64,000 nucleotides of DNA, taken from the NCBI GenBank assembly GCA_016711435.1, contig JADJSY010000025.1, positions 1 through 64,000 on the forward strand, given 5' to 3'. Below the pieces are notes generated by a model. It did not search any database, was not told the DNA's origin, and worked only from the letters and a program-made list of their open reading frames with translations. A program made the position numbers and the translations under genes. This DNA is from Lewinellaceae bacterium. GTDB taxonomy: Bacteria > Bacteroidota > Bacteroidia > Chitinophagales > Saprospiraceae. Positions 43,105 to 52,330 of the stretch are shown in pieces (positions within the stretch are counted from its first letter, which is position 1; every line of letters begins with the position of its first letter).

Positions 43105-45243
43105 ATGTCTGCCTACGACACCAGCAAAATCCGGAATATTGTCCTTTGCGGGCATTCCGGCTCCGGCAAAACCACCCTTGCCGAGACGATGCTCTTTGAA
43201 GCGAAAGCCCTTACGCGGCGCGGAAGCGTCAGCGAGGGCAATACCCAAAGCGATTATTCTGCTTTGGAACAACAACGCGGACACTCCCTCTTTGCATCCG
43301 TGCTCCACTGTTCCTGGAAAGATACCAAAATCAATATTCTCGATACGCCGGGTCTGGACGACTTTGCAGGAGAAGTGGTGACCGCACTGAAAGTAGCGGA
43401 TACTGCCGTGATGCTGCTCAATGCACGCAGCGGGGTGGAAGTAGGCACCGAACTGTTGTGGGAATACATCGAAACGTTTGAAACGCCGGCGATGTTTGTG
43501 GTGAACCAACTCGACCACGAAAAGGCCGATTTTGAAATGACGCTGGATCAGGCCAAAAAACGTTTTGGCACACGCGTGCTGCCTTTCCAGTTTCCGGTCA
43601 ACCAGGGCGCCGGATTCAATGCCATCGTGGATGCCTTGCGCATGGTGATGTACGTGTTCCCTGCCACGGGCGGAAAACCGGAGAAAAAAAGTATCCCGGC
43701 AGAACACCAGGCCCGTGCAGACGAAATGCACAACGCCCTCGTGGAAGCAGCGGCAGAGAACGACGACCAACTGATGGAAAAATACTTTTCCGAAGGTAAT
43801 CTCGACGAAGCAGAACTGGCAAAAGGGTTGAGCATCGGCCTGGCGCACCGTCAGTATTTTCCGTTGTTCTGCGCTTCCGGGCAAAAAGATATGGGCAGCG
43901 GTCGCATCATGGGTTTCATCCATGATATATGCCCCAGCCCTGCCGACCGCCCTGCCGCCGCACTCGAAAACGGCGGCACCAAACCCTGCGAAGCCTCCGC
44001 ACGTCCATGTGTTTTTATTTTTAAAACGGTCAACGAACCCAAAGTAGGCAGCGTGTCCTATTTTAAGGTGTATTCCGGAGTGCTGAAATCCGGCGATGAA
44101 TTGGTCAATGCCGACAACAGTACTGTCGAACGTTTTTCACAACTCTTTGAAAGCGAAGGTAAAAACCGCGATGCTGTAAACGAACTCCGCGCGGGCGACA
44201 TTGGATGCACCGTCAAACTTAAAAGTTCGCATACCAACCAGACGCTCAACCCCAAAGGCGCCGACACAAAAATCGAACGCATCCACTTCCCGCCGCCCCG
44301 CATCCGTATGGCTGTGGTGCCGCCGAGCAAAGCCGATGTGGAAAAAATGGCCCACGCACTCCATTCCATCCAGGAAGAAGACCCCACGCTGCTGGTGGAT
44401 CAAAGTATGGAACTCCGGCAAACGATCATTCAGGGCCAGGGCGAAATGCACCTCGACATCGTGCGCTACAAAGCCGAACAAAACTTCGGCGTTCACATCG
44501 ATTTCATCGAACCGCGTATACCTTACCGGGAGACAATCACCAAGGAAGTCAACCAGGATTACCGCCACAAAAAACAGACGGGCGGCGCCGGTCAGTTCGC
44601 CGAGGTGCACCTGCGCGTCGAACCTTACTACGAGGGCATTCCTGCGCCGCACGGACTAAACGCCAAAAACATAGAGGTAGAAGACCTGAAATGGGGCGGC
44701 AAGTTTTGCTTTGTCTGGGCCATTGTCGGCGGGGTCATCGACAGCCGCTTTACCAATGCCATCAAAAAAGGCATTATGTCCAAAATGGAAGAAGGGCCCG
44801 GCACGGGTTCTTATTGCCGCGACATCCGCGTAAGTGTCTACGACGGCAAAATGCACGACGTGGACTCCAATGATATGGCCTTCCAGTTGGCCTCCACCAT
44901 GTGTTTCAAAGAGGCTTTTATGAAAGCGGGGCCGCAAATTCTGGAACCGATTTACGACCTGGAAGTGATGTGCGACGCAGAAGTAATGGGCAATGTCATG
45001 GGCGACCTGCAAACGCGCCGCGCCATCATCATGGGCATGGACGCCGACGGGCATTACCAGGTCATCAAGGCGCGTGTGCCGCTCAAGGAATTACATAAAT
45101 ACTCGTCCACGCTGCGTTCGCTCACGCAAGGCAAGGCCAAATTCAGCATCGCTTTTGCGGAATACGGGCCTGTACCGAGCGATATTCAGGCCAAAATCAC
45201 GGCGGAATACGCGAAGGAACAGGCGGCGCACGGGGAACATTAG
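43105..45243 (+). CDS. Elongation factor G paralogue (EF-G2-like), catalytic His replaced
   Basis: 712 residues with all five EF-G domains. The G1 loop is GHSGSGKTT (16-24) instead of the usual GHIDAGKTT. The G3 motif is DTPGLDDF (80-87), so Leu84 stands where canonical EF-G has the GTPase-activating His (DTPGHVDF). The base-specificity motif is NQLD (134-137), a variant of NKxD. Domain IV (EVNQDYRHKKQTGGAGQFAE, about 480-500) is intact. A Bacteroides EF-G2 that works with little or no GTP hydrolysis is known; the same loss of His makes a similar idea plausible here. A standard fusA presumably lies elsewhere. Confidence 0.9.
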   Translation: MSAYDTSKIRNIVLCGHSGSGKTTLAETMLFEAKALTRRGSVSEGNTQSDYSALEQQRGHSLFASVLHCSWKDTKINILDTPGLDDFAGEVVTALKVADTAVMLLNARSGVEVGTELLWEYIETFETPAMFVVNQLDHEKADFEMTLDQAKKRFGTRVLPFQFPVNQGAGFNAIVDALRMVMYVFPATGGKPEKKSIPAEHQARADEMHNALVEAAAENDDQLMEKYFSEGNLDEAELAKGLSIGLAHRQYFPLFCASGQKDMGSGRIMGFIHDICPSPADRPAAALENGGTKPCEASARPCVFIFKTVNEPKVGSVSYFKVYSGVLKSGDELVNADNSTVERFSQLFESEGKNRDAVNELRAGDIGCTVKLKSSHTNQTLNPKGADTKIERIHFPPPRIRMAVVPPSKADVEKMAHALHSIQEEDPTLLVDQSMELRQTIIQGQGEMHLDIVRYKAEQNFGVHIDFIEPRIPYRETITKEVNQDYRHKKQTGGAGQFAEVHLRVEPYYEGIPAPHGLNAKNIEVEDLKWGGKFCFVWAIVGGVIDSRFTNAIKKGIMSKMEEGPGTGSYCRDIRVSVYDGKMHDVDSNDMAFQLASTMCFKEAFMKAGPQILEPIYDLEVMCDAEVMGNVMGDLQTRRAIIMGMDADGHYQVIKARVPLKELHKYSSTLRSLTQGKAKFSIAFAEYGPVPSDIQAKITAEYAKEQAAHGEH

Positions 45244-45352
45244 GGTTGATTGTTGAGGGTTGAGATTGTTGAGGGCCGCTCTGTGAACGAACGTTTTGTT
45301 CAGTGGATGATAACCCTCATCAACCTTCATCAACCTCAACATCCCTTCAACC
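45244..45352. repeat. Mirrored-word hairpin between the EF-G paralogue and the SNF2 gene
   Basis: The left arm has GGTTGATTGTTGAGGGTTGA and ATTGTTGAGGG. The right arm has CCTCATCAACC, TTCATCAACC and CCCTTCAACC. The middle GGGCCGCTCTGTGAACGAA is partly mirrored by TTTTGTTCAGTGGAT. It separates convergent genes, and the SNF2 stop codon (minus TGA) lies in a GGTTGAAGG word. Confidence 0.85.
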
Positions 45353-48300
45353 TAAAAGCCCCAACACATCCTCCTTCGTCAGTTTTTTGATAAAGCCCTG
45401 TTCTGTGCTGATCAGTTCTTTGGCGATACCTTTTTTCTTTTCTTGCAGGATCAGGATTTTCTCCTCGATGGTGTCTTTGCAAATCATTTTGTAGGCAAAC
45501 ACCTTCTTCGTCTGGCCGATGCGGTGTGCGCGGTCGATGGCCTGTTGCTCTACGGCAGGGTTCCACCAGGGATCGACGAGGTAAACATAATCGGCTTCCG
45601 TGAGATTGATACCGACCCCGCCGGCTTTGAGGCTCATCAGGAATACGCGGCAATGCTCCGAGTCCTGGAAGCGGCCTACCCTTTGGGCGCGGTCAGTTGT
45701 GGCGCCGTCCAGGTATTCGTACGGAATGCCTGCTTTTTCGAGGTGTTGTTTGATTAAATCCAGCATTTTCAGGAACTGGGAGAACACCAGAATTTGATGG
45801 TGTCCGGCATTTTCTTCAATTTCACGAACGATCTCTTCTAATTTTGCCGACTCGTCGCCATAGTCCGCATCGTCGGAAAGCAGGGCCGGGGAATCGCATA
45901 TCTGGCGCAGTTTGAGCAGCCCTTCGAGGATCAGAAATGCGGCTTTGTCCTTGCCGTCCGTTGTCATTTTGTCGGCAATTTTCTGGCGGTACATCTCCCG
46001 GAACGTATCGTACACTTTGCGCTGTTTTTTGCCCATTTCGCAAAAGAGCGTCATCTCCGTTTTGTCAGGCAGGTCTTTGGCCACCTCGTCTTTGGTGCGT
46101 TTGAGGATAAAGGGGTAAATGAGTTTTCGCAACGACCGCGCGGCGTTTTCATCGCGGTATTTGTCGATGGGCGTTGCAAATTCGGTTCTGAAAAAATCCT
46201 GACTGCCGAGCAGTCCGGGGTTTAAAAAATCCATTTGCGAATACAAGTCGAAGGTATTGTTCTCCACCGGCGTACCCGTCATTACTAAGCGGTTTTGAGC
46301 GCTCAGCAGTTTAACGGCTTTGGACACCTGCGCCTGCGGATTTTTGATGGCCTGCGACTCATCAAGCACCACGTAGTTGAATACAAAATCTTTCAGGTGT
46401 TCGATATCGCTGCGCAGGGTGCCGTAGGTTGTCAGGATAATGTCGTGGTTGCGAAAATCGCCGGTATCCTTGCTGCGACCGATGCCACGGTGCACGAACA
46501 CGCTCAATTCCGGCGCAAATTTCTGCACCTCGGCCTGCCAGTTAAAGATCAGCGTAGTGGGCACCACCACGAGGTTAACGGCGTCTGGTTTTTCTTCTTT
46601 TTGAGCCTGCAGGAAAGTGAGCACCTGGAGCGTTTTACCGAGACCCATGTCGTCGGCCAGGCAGCCGCCCCAGTTGAATTCTTCGAGAAAGCGCAGCCAC
46701 TTGAAACCTTCCATCTGGTAATTGCGCAGATCGGCGCGCGCGTTTTTCGGCAGGTTTACCGCTTTTATTTCCTTGAAATTCAGGAGTTTATTCTTTTTCT
46801 CCATAATTTCCTGCAACAGTTTTTCATTGTCGATCTGATCATACAAATCGTCGATGATGGAAAAGTGCAGCTTGGAAACCTGGACCGAGTCGTTTTTGAC
46901 CTGGCCGAATTTGAACAGCGTGGCGTATTTGGTCAGCCATTCTTCGGGCAACATGCCGATGGTGCCGTCGGCGAGTTGGATGTAGTTTTGTTTGTTGACC
47001 ACCGCTTTTTTGAGGTCGCTCAGGGAGACGGATTGATCGCCGAAAGATATTTCCATCTTCATATCGAACCAGTCGATGCCCGAGGAGGCCCTGATTTTGA
47101 ACGTAGGGCGGTGCTGGTTGTATTTGAATTTTTTCAGTTGTGCAAATCCGAACACGGCCATGCCGCGGGCGCTTGTTTCTTCAAAAAACCGGTACAACCA
47201 GTTGTTTTTCAGCACTTCGGCGAAAGGCAGGTAAAAAAAGGACTGGCCTGCCTGGTGTTGAAAATCGGGGTGCAGGTTTTCAAAAAAATCAAGCAGCGCC
47301 CTTTCCGGCGCAGGGTCGCGTTCCCAGACTGTAATATTGCCCTCTGCATAGGATACCCTGTTTTTTTTGCCATCCACAGAAAATTCCCATTCTTCCGCAG
47401 CATCCTTCATGTGTTCATTTTGATAAGCAAACGCAGGGACAAAGAGCAGGTTTTCTTCGTCTTCTTTCAGGTAAATTCGCTCTTCCTTGAATTGAAGTGT
47501 TTGATAATCAATGGGTTTGTCAATATCCAGATCGACCGAAAAATGCTGGGTGAGCGGCAGCACAAAATCGGCTAGAAATCCTTCCATCTGCGTGGCGCGT
47601 ACGCTTATTTTGCCCGTGGGGCCGAATTGCTGCGACAGCGCAGCGTCTTTCCAGCCGGCAAAGCGCATCATTTTATTTTCGTGGCTTAACAACCAGAAAC
47701 CGTGTCGTTTGATCTGTTGGAGCGATACCGCTTCGTCCTCCGTTGCGATACGGCACTCCAACACCGCCTGATCGCCTTCTTCCCGGAAGGACAGGCTGAG
47801 TCTTGCCGGGTGGGTATCCACCTGTACCCGCTGCATCGAATTGACATGATGGTTTGCATTGGGGCTGATTACCGTAACGTGATCTTTCAACAGCGGAAAA
47901 ACCTGTTCCCACAGCGTACCGATATACGTCTGGGCAGCGCGCAATGTATCTTCGTTTAAATCACTGGAAGAAAAATTATATATCCAGCGCGGCACGTTTG
48001 CACCCGCAGTGCGGATCGCTTCCATAATGTTGTGGGTCTGGAAACGTTTTCTGGCCACCCCGAGCAACCTGCTGTCTTCCGGGGTAATGACGGGGATTTC
48101 GGTATTGTAGCCGCGATAGAGATCGTCTATTTTGGAGATGTGTGAAAGTTTGTCTTTGGCGGGATTGTAACGGGCAGTGAGCGGGGTCAGTACCACATCC
48201 GGCAGGCTATGTCCGTGCTCTATCGTAAAGGAAAAAATCAAAATAGTATTGCCTTCCCGTTCTTCTTCCGTCATTTTCGGCGCCTTATAAGCCTGATTAT

Positions 48301-49138
48301 CGGGGCTTATTTTTGTTTCTACAGTTCCCCACCAGCTTTTTAATGCCTCGGTCGAACGGATAGATGGATCCAGGATTTTCATTTCCATCTGCCCGCTGTT
48401 ATTGATTTTAAATTCAAACTTCCCGCTGAGATTATCCTCCGTACTGAATCCGTACGCCGCCAGCATCTGGTTTTTTTCAGGCGTCCAATCGCGCATTACC
48501 TCAAAAGCCAATATGCCGAATTGGTCGCGCAGGGCCTGCAATCCGACTAACTTGTGCGGGCACAAGGGGTAGGGCAATTCCTGCGCACAGGAGCAGGAAC
48601 TACGTATAACGCCCGGGACTACACGGGTGAAACGCATGGTAAAAGACTCTTTGCCGTACCTGGCCGAGCATTCAGCGATGCCATTTTCCGCTGAAAGAAT
48701 GGTAGCCGCCGTCAGGTTGTTGCGCATTTTCCAATGCGCCGGGGAGACCAAATGTTGCAAATAGGGATCGCTCAAATTGGGTAGCAGCAACTCGCTATCG
48801 AGCATGGAGTACTGTTTTTCCACTTCTTCTTCAATGCCCAGTTCATCGAGTTCCAGGAGTGCAGCCACAATGTGTTTGCAGGCGCCGCCCCAGTCGTAGG
48901 GGCAGCTGCACGAGGCATTTATGGATCGGTTGCCGTTAAAACCTGAAATGCTGACCATATAATGCTGAAACCCGCTATCACTTTTTACTTTGAATATGGC
49001 GATGCCCGTTTTCGATCGATCTATTGATTTCAAAGTAGCATACCCATTCTTGTACATGGGAAGCCCTTTATCCATGGACTGTCTATTGACATGCGTAGCC
49101 AGGTACTCTTCTATTTTTGAATTGATCTCTCTTTGCAC
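45347..49138 (-). CDS. SWIM zinc-finger SNF2-family helicase
   Basis: 1263 residues from a GTG at 49138. An N-terminal SWIM finger CSCPYDWGGACKHI (ligands at 77, 79, 87 and 89) is followed by a second SWIM-like set CSCAQELPYPLCPH (182-195). The SNF2 ATPase lies in the C-terminal third: Walker A LADDMGLGKTLQVLTFL, motif II DESQ, VMTGTPVENNTFDLY, and the helicase C-terminal half with QQAIDRAHRIGQTKKV. It likely remodels nucleoprotein or assists repair or transcription, acting in the cytoplasm. Such SWIM-SNF2 genes are widespread in bacteria. Confidence 0.93.
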   Translation of the reverse strand: MQREINSKIEEYLATHVNRQSMDKGLPMYKNGYATLKSIDRSKTGIAIFKVKSDSGFQHYMVSISGFNGNRSINASCSCPYDWGGACKHIVAALLELDELGIEEEVEKQYSMLDSELLLPNLSDPYLQHLVSPAHWKMRNNLTAATILSAENGIAECSARYGKESFTMRFTRVVPGVIRSSCSCAQELPYPLCPHKLVGLQALRDQFGILAFEVMRDWTPEKNQMLAAYGFSTEDNLSGKFEFKINNSGQMEMKILDPSIRSTEALKSWWGTVETKISPDNQAYKAPKMTEEEREGNTILIFSFTIEHGHSLPDVVLTPLTARYNPAKDKLSHISKIDDLYRGYNTEIPVITPEDSRLLGVARKRFQTHNIMEAIRTAGANVPRWIYNFSSSDLNEDTLRAAQTYIGTLWEQVFPLLKDHVTVISPNANHHVNSMQRVQVDTHPARLSLSFREEGDQAVLECRIATEDEAVSLQQIKRHGFWLLSHENKMMRFAGWKDAALSQQFGPTGKISVRATQMEGFLADFVLPLTQHFSVDLDIDKPIDYQTLQFKEERIYLKEDEENLLFVPAFAYQNEHMKDAAEEWEFSVDGKKNRVSYAEGNITVWERDPAPERALLDFFENLHPDFQHQAGQSFFYLPFAEVLKNNWLYRFFEETSARGMAVFGFAQLKKFKYNQHRPTFKIRASSGIDWFDMKMEISFGDQSVSLSDLKKAVVNKQNYIQLADGTIGMLPEEWLTKYATLFKFGQVKNDSVQVSKLHFSIIDDLYDQIDNEKLLQEIMEKKNKLLNFKEIKAVNLPKNARADLRNYQMEGFKWLRFLEEFNWGGCLADDMGLGKTLQVLTFLQAQKEEKPDAVNLVVVPTTLIFNWQAEVQKFAPELSVFVHRGIGRSKDTGDFRNHDIILTTYGTLRSDIEHLKDFVFNYVVLDESQAIKNPQAQVSKAVKLLSAQNRLVMTGTPVENNTFDLYSQMDFLNPGLLGSQDFFRTEFATPIDKYRDENAARSLRKLIYPFILKRTKDEVAKDLPDKTEMTLFCEMGKKQRKVYDTFREMYRQKIADKMTTDGKDKAAFLILEGLLKLRQICDSPALLSDDADYGDESAKLEEIVREIEENAGHHQILVFSQFLKMLDLIKQHLEKAGIPYEYLDGATTDRAQRVGRFQDSEHCRVFLMSLKAGGVGINLTEADYVYLVDPWWNPAVEQQAIDRAHRIGQTKKVFAYKMICKDTIEEKILILQEKKKGIAKELISTEQGFIKKLTKEDVLGLLG

Positions 49139-49211
49139 GGGTCAAAAATTTACAGGTATGGCAAAGGTCAAAAATCCGGATAAAATTTCCGCATATTTGC
49201 CGCTTCGTTCA

Positions 49212-49318
49212 GGTCGCATTTCAAATGTCGCTGCGGGTGTCATTGACGGGGTGACTTGAAGTCACCCCGTCAATAGGTGTCGCGGAATACTGCCAGGCGA
49301 CAATTTGAAATGCACCCT
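49212..49318. repeat. Inverted-repeat element (GGGTGCATTTCAAATTGTCGC family), full copy
   Basis: The left arm GTCGCATTTCAAATGTCGC pairs loosely with the right arm GGCGACAATTTGAAATGCAC CC. The inner hairpin ATTGACGGGGTGACTT / AAGTCACCCCGTCAAT is perfect. Termini match the compact copy at 24125-24181, and the inner hairpin matches 2059-2091. It lies between the SNF2 start and a membrane protein gene. Confidence 0.85.
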
Positions 49319-49341
49319 TCGCTCATGTCATAATCGTCTGT

Positions 49342-50100
49342 ATGTCATTATTAAAATGGTTTATTCCTTTAGAGGATCAAAAACAACACGAGGGCAGGTT
49401 TACCGACCTGCGTTCGGAAATGATTCTGGCCACCATACAGCGCCTGGAAAATCGCATCCGCGAGCGTTTCCCGGAGTCCGGGTTGTTGAAGGTTTGTGTT
49501 GAATTCCGCATCCTGGCGGAAGAATTACAGGGGCTTGCGCAGGGCTTGGTTCCGCCTATCTGGCCGGTTCGGATTGTTGCTTTTGCCGCCGCTTTCTTAT
49601 TGCTGGGATTAGTGATGTGGGCACTCAGTCAGTTAATTGAGCATTTTACCTTTAATGCTGAGGGAATACATGATTTGCTGCAATCCACGGAATCGGCAAT
49701 TAACGAACTGATCTTTCTCGGGCTGGCGCTTTACTTCCTGATCGGTCTGGAAACCCGCCTGAAACGCAGCTCTGCCTTGCGCGCGCTGCACCGCCTGCGC
49801 AGTATTGCACACGTCGTGGATATGCACCAACTGACCAAAGACCCCGCCCATGTATTGGGCAAACTGTCGGAAACAACCACCTCACCCGAACGGACGCTGA
49901 CCCGGCATGAACTGACCCGTTACCTCGATTATTCTTCTGAAATGCTGGCGCTGAATGCCAAAATAGCAGCCCTTTTTGCCCAGAATATTGATGATCCGGT
50001 GGTGTTGAACGCTGTTAATGACCTCGAACAACTGGCACAGGGACTATCCGGAAAAATATGGCAAAAAATCATGATCCTCGACCTGGCTGACGAGGATTAG
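49342..50100 (+). CDS. Hypothetical membrane protein (252 aa)
   Basis: Two membrane segments (about 79-104 and 123-140) lie between soluble helical parts. An N-terminal charged region (PLEDQKQHEGRFTDLRSEMI) and a C-terminal cytoplasmic helical domain (LTKDPAHVLGKLSETTTSPE) flank them. I do not recognise the family. It is alone between two promoter regions, diverging from the SNF2 gene. Confidence 0.65.
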   Translation: MSLLKWFIPLEDQKQHEGRFTDLRSEMILATIQRLENRIRERFPESGLLKVCVEFRILAEELQGLAQGLVPPIWPVRIVAFAAAFLLLGLVMWALSQLIEHFTFNAEGIHDLLQSTESAINELIFLGLALYFLIGLETRLKRSSALRALHRLRSIAHVVDMHQLTKDPAHVLGKLSETTTSPERTLTRHELTRYLDYSSEMLALNAKIAALFAQNIDDPVVLNAVNDLEQLAQGLSGKIWQKIMILDLADED

Positions 50101-50314
50101 CCGCTGTTTGTTTATGTTAAAAATAGACAAATTCAACATTTTGTCAATCCCGTTACGTTACTTCGCCTTCGCTCTTCAAACATTGCAGGATTTTGAAGAG
50201 AACAGTTAATTGCAAATTTTTATACGTTTTTGTATTTCAATTGATGATAAAATTGCGGCAAATGACACTTTTTTTGTTCAATTAACCTTGAAAAGTTGAT
50301 TTTTGAGCAAAAAG
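50101..50314. other. Intergenic gap without a gene
   Basis: Nothing recognised before the promoter at 50315; AT-rich sequence with no repeat arm or RNA gene. Confidence 0.3.
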
Positions 50315-50346
50315 TTTTGTTTACCAAAGATGCTTTGCTACTTTTG
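50315..50346 (+). promoter_or_regulatory. Bacteroidota-type promoter for the M23 peptidase gene
   Basis: A -33 element TTTTG (50315-50319) and a -7 element TACTTTTG (50339-50346) are 19 bases apart, which fits the Bacteroidota consensus (TTTG-N19-TAnnTTTG). The leader to the chosen start is about 185 bases long and AT-rich, with no recognised riboswitch. Confidence 0.55.
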
Positions 50347-50534
50347 TGCGCCTCTCTTCTCTAATTCAGAGCCAAATAAGACTCTAACAAACTGAGGGAA
50401 TCACTTGGCGCACACAAACGGGTTACTTTTCTGACGAAAACAATCTATTTTAATCTTCAGAAATAGCCCGCCGGCAAGATGTTGCAATTTTGAGGTATTG
50501 CAAATACATGATTCGCTTGGTAAAGACTAAAAGT

Positions 50535-51518
50535 ATGGGCAGGAAAGAAAAGTTTGTTTACAACATTCATACACTCACCTACGAGAAAGTTGTCATTCCC
50601 TTTAAAACCCGCATTTGGCAAGCCTTCGGTTTCTTCTCCGTTGTTCTTGTTACTTCATTTGCCTTATTAGCATTGTTGTATTCCTGGTTCCCTTCTCCCC
50701 GTGAGAAAGAATTGGTGCGGGAGATCGAACAAATGGAATATAAATACAGCCAGCTCAACGGCCAGGTGGAAATGATGGGCAAAGTCCTCACGAATATCCA
50801 GCAACGAGACGCCAACGTACACCGCGCTGTTTTCGGAATGGATCCAATCGACAAAGACATCTGGATGGCAGGCGTCGGCGGCCACGAATCACACCCTGAA
50901 CTGGCAGCGTTCAAATACGGCGCAGATGCCGTCGGCTCCACCCTCGAAAAAGTTGACTTACTCAGCCGCCAGTTGGCCCTGCAAAGCAAATCGCTCGATA
51001 CCTTACAGCAATTAGCCAACAATCAGCAAAATATGCTGGCATCCCTGCCGAGCATCAAACCTGTACGGGAAGACAAACTGCAAAAAAGTATCGGTACCCT
51101 TTCAGGTTTCGGCAATCGTATCCACCCGGTATATAAGGTAAGAAAATTCCACGCCGGTCTCGACTTCCCGGCACGTGTCGGTACCGCTATTCAGGCAACC
51201 GGCGACGGTGTCGTGGTAGAAGCAGGATGGCATTCCGGCTATGGCAACTGTATCAAAATCAGTCATGGCTACGGATACGAATCCTTGTATGCCCACATGA
51301 ACAGGATGACTGTTCGCCCTGGGGAAAAAGTCAAAAAAGGACATAAGATCGGCGAAGTAGGCGATACTGGTCTGTCCACTGCGCCACACCTGCACTACGA
51401 AGTGCATTACAAAGGCAACCCGATCAATCCCATCAATTTCTGTATGGACAATCTTACGCCGCAGGAATACCAGCAAATGGTCAACAGCGCCAATATGGCC
51501 AACCAATCACTCGATTAA
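50535..51518 (+). CDS. M23 family metallopeptidase (membrane-anchored)
   Basis: About 327 residues from the ATG at 50535 (MGRKEKFVYNIHTLTYEKVV); ATG 50508 is an alternative. One N-terminal membrane anchor (about 25-47), then a coiled-coil region (EIEQMEYKYSQLNGQVEMMG), and a LytM/M23 domain with HAGLDFPARVGTAI (first zinc ligand His and Asp) and the HLHYEVHYKG motif. The zinc set looks complete, so it may be an active murein endopeptidase (or a divisome activator). The layout resembles proteins of cell division or septum splitting. Confidence 0.88.
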   Translation: MGRKEKFVYNIHTLTYEKVVIPFKTRIWQAFGFFSVVLVTSFALLALLYSWFPSPREKELVREIEQMEYKYSQLNGQVEMMGKVLTNIQQRDANVHRAVFGMDPIDKDIWMAGVGGHESHPELAAFKYGADAVGSTLEKVDLLSRQLALQSKSLDTLQQLANNQQNMLASLPSIKPVREDKLQKSIGTLSGFGNRIHPVYKVRKFHAGLDFPARVGTAIQATGDGVVVEAGWHSGYGNCIKISHGYGYESLYAHMNRMTVRPGEKVKKGHKIGEVGDTGLSTAPHLHYEVHYKGNPINPINFCMDNLTPQEYQQMVNSANMANQSLD

Positions 51519-51605
51519 AATTTTACTTACTTTTCTATATTCATACTACACACAGAATCGGGCAACAATAACAGCCTTTCGAATCCTCACGGAAACGATA
51601 AACCG

Positions 51606-51650
51606 CAGAAAGAGGGGGTGCCACATCGGTGCCCTCTTTTTTTATTTGAA
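51606..51650 (+). terminator. Rho-independent terminator after the M23 gene
   Basis: The stem AAAGAGGG / CCCTCTTT, with an inner CAC/GTG pair and a bulge, is followed by TTTTTTTATTT. It is about 90 bases after the stop. Confidence 0.7.
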
Positions 51651-51715
51651 TGGCATACCTGTCCGCGTCTGAATTAGCAGTACCTTGCGCCGAATTTTAC
51701 AAAAAAAAATTTACA

Positions 51716-52222
51716 ATGGTTATTGAACCCAACAAAGTGGTCTCTGTACACTATACCCTGACAGAAGGAACTGCCGATGGGCAGTTGGTTGAATCCACCA
51801 CCGGTGGCGAACCGCTGGCATTTATTTATGGCGTAGGCATGATGATCCCGGACTTTGAAAAGAACCTGAGCGGTATGAAATCGGGCGACACCTTTGCTTT
51901 TGGTATCGCAGCGGCCAGCGCCTACGGTGTATACGATGAGACAGCACTGGTAGAAGTGCCCAAAAATATGTTTGAAGTAGATGGCAAAATACCGGACGGG
52001 CTGCTCGAAATCGGCAATATGCTGCCACTCACCGACCAGGAGGGCAACCACTTTCAAGGCATGGTCGCCTGGGTTGGATTAGACAAGGTCAAGATTGATT
52101 TCAACCATCCGATGGCAGGGGTCGATCTTTTCTTTACCGGACATGTTGAAAACGTGCGCGATGCCGAACCTGCCGAACTGGAGCATGGGCATGTGCATGG
52201 AGCGGGCGGGCACCACCACTGA
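51716..52222 (+). CDS. SlyD-like FKBP peptidyl-prolyl isomerase with His-rich tail
   Basis: 168 residues from the ATG at 51716 (MVIEPNKVVSVHYTLTEGTA). The FKBP fold includes GEPLAFIYGVGMMIPDFEKN LSGMKSGD, and a SlyD-type insert-in-flap domain follows (ALVEVPKNMFEVDGKIPDGL). The C-terminus HGHVHGAGGHHH is a probable metal-binding tail, as SlyD's His-rich end is, suggesting a link with nickel or zinc. A longer in-frame start at 51650 has no family similarity. It ends directly at a mirrored-word hairpin. Confidence 0.92.
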   Translation: MVIEPNKVVSVHYTLTEGTADGQLVESTTGGEPLAFIYGVGMMIPDFEKNLSGMKSGDTFAFGIAAASAYGVYDETALVEVPKNMFEVDGKIPDGLLEIGNMLPLTDQEGNHFQGMVAWVGLDKVKIDFNHPMAGVDLFFTGHVENVRDAEPAELEHGHVHGAGGHHH

Positions 52223-52330
52223 TAAAGGGCAAAAAACAAAGGGCAAGGCAACAAAAAGGCAAAGGGCAAATTATATGATGTGGTTATTTCATTTGCCCTT
52301 TGCTCCTTGCTTTTGCCCTTTGTTTTTTAA
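52223..52330. repeat. AAAGGGCAA / TTGCCCTTT mirrored-word hairpin
   Basis: The left arm repeats AAAGGGCAA, AAGGCAA and AAAGGCAAAGGGCAA; the right arm repeats TTTGCCCTTTG, CTCCTTGC and TTTTGCCCTTTG. The loop is about 20 bases. It lies between convergent FKBP and SusD genes. Confidence 0.85.

Noticed and set aside
46295..47575. A 426-residue open frame antisense to the SNF2 gene
   Set aside because: It is the shadow of the helicase coding sequence; its composition (rich in Phe, His, Gln) is typical of antisense frames in this GC range.
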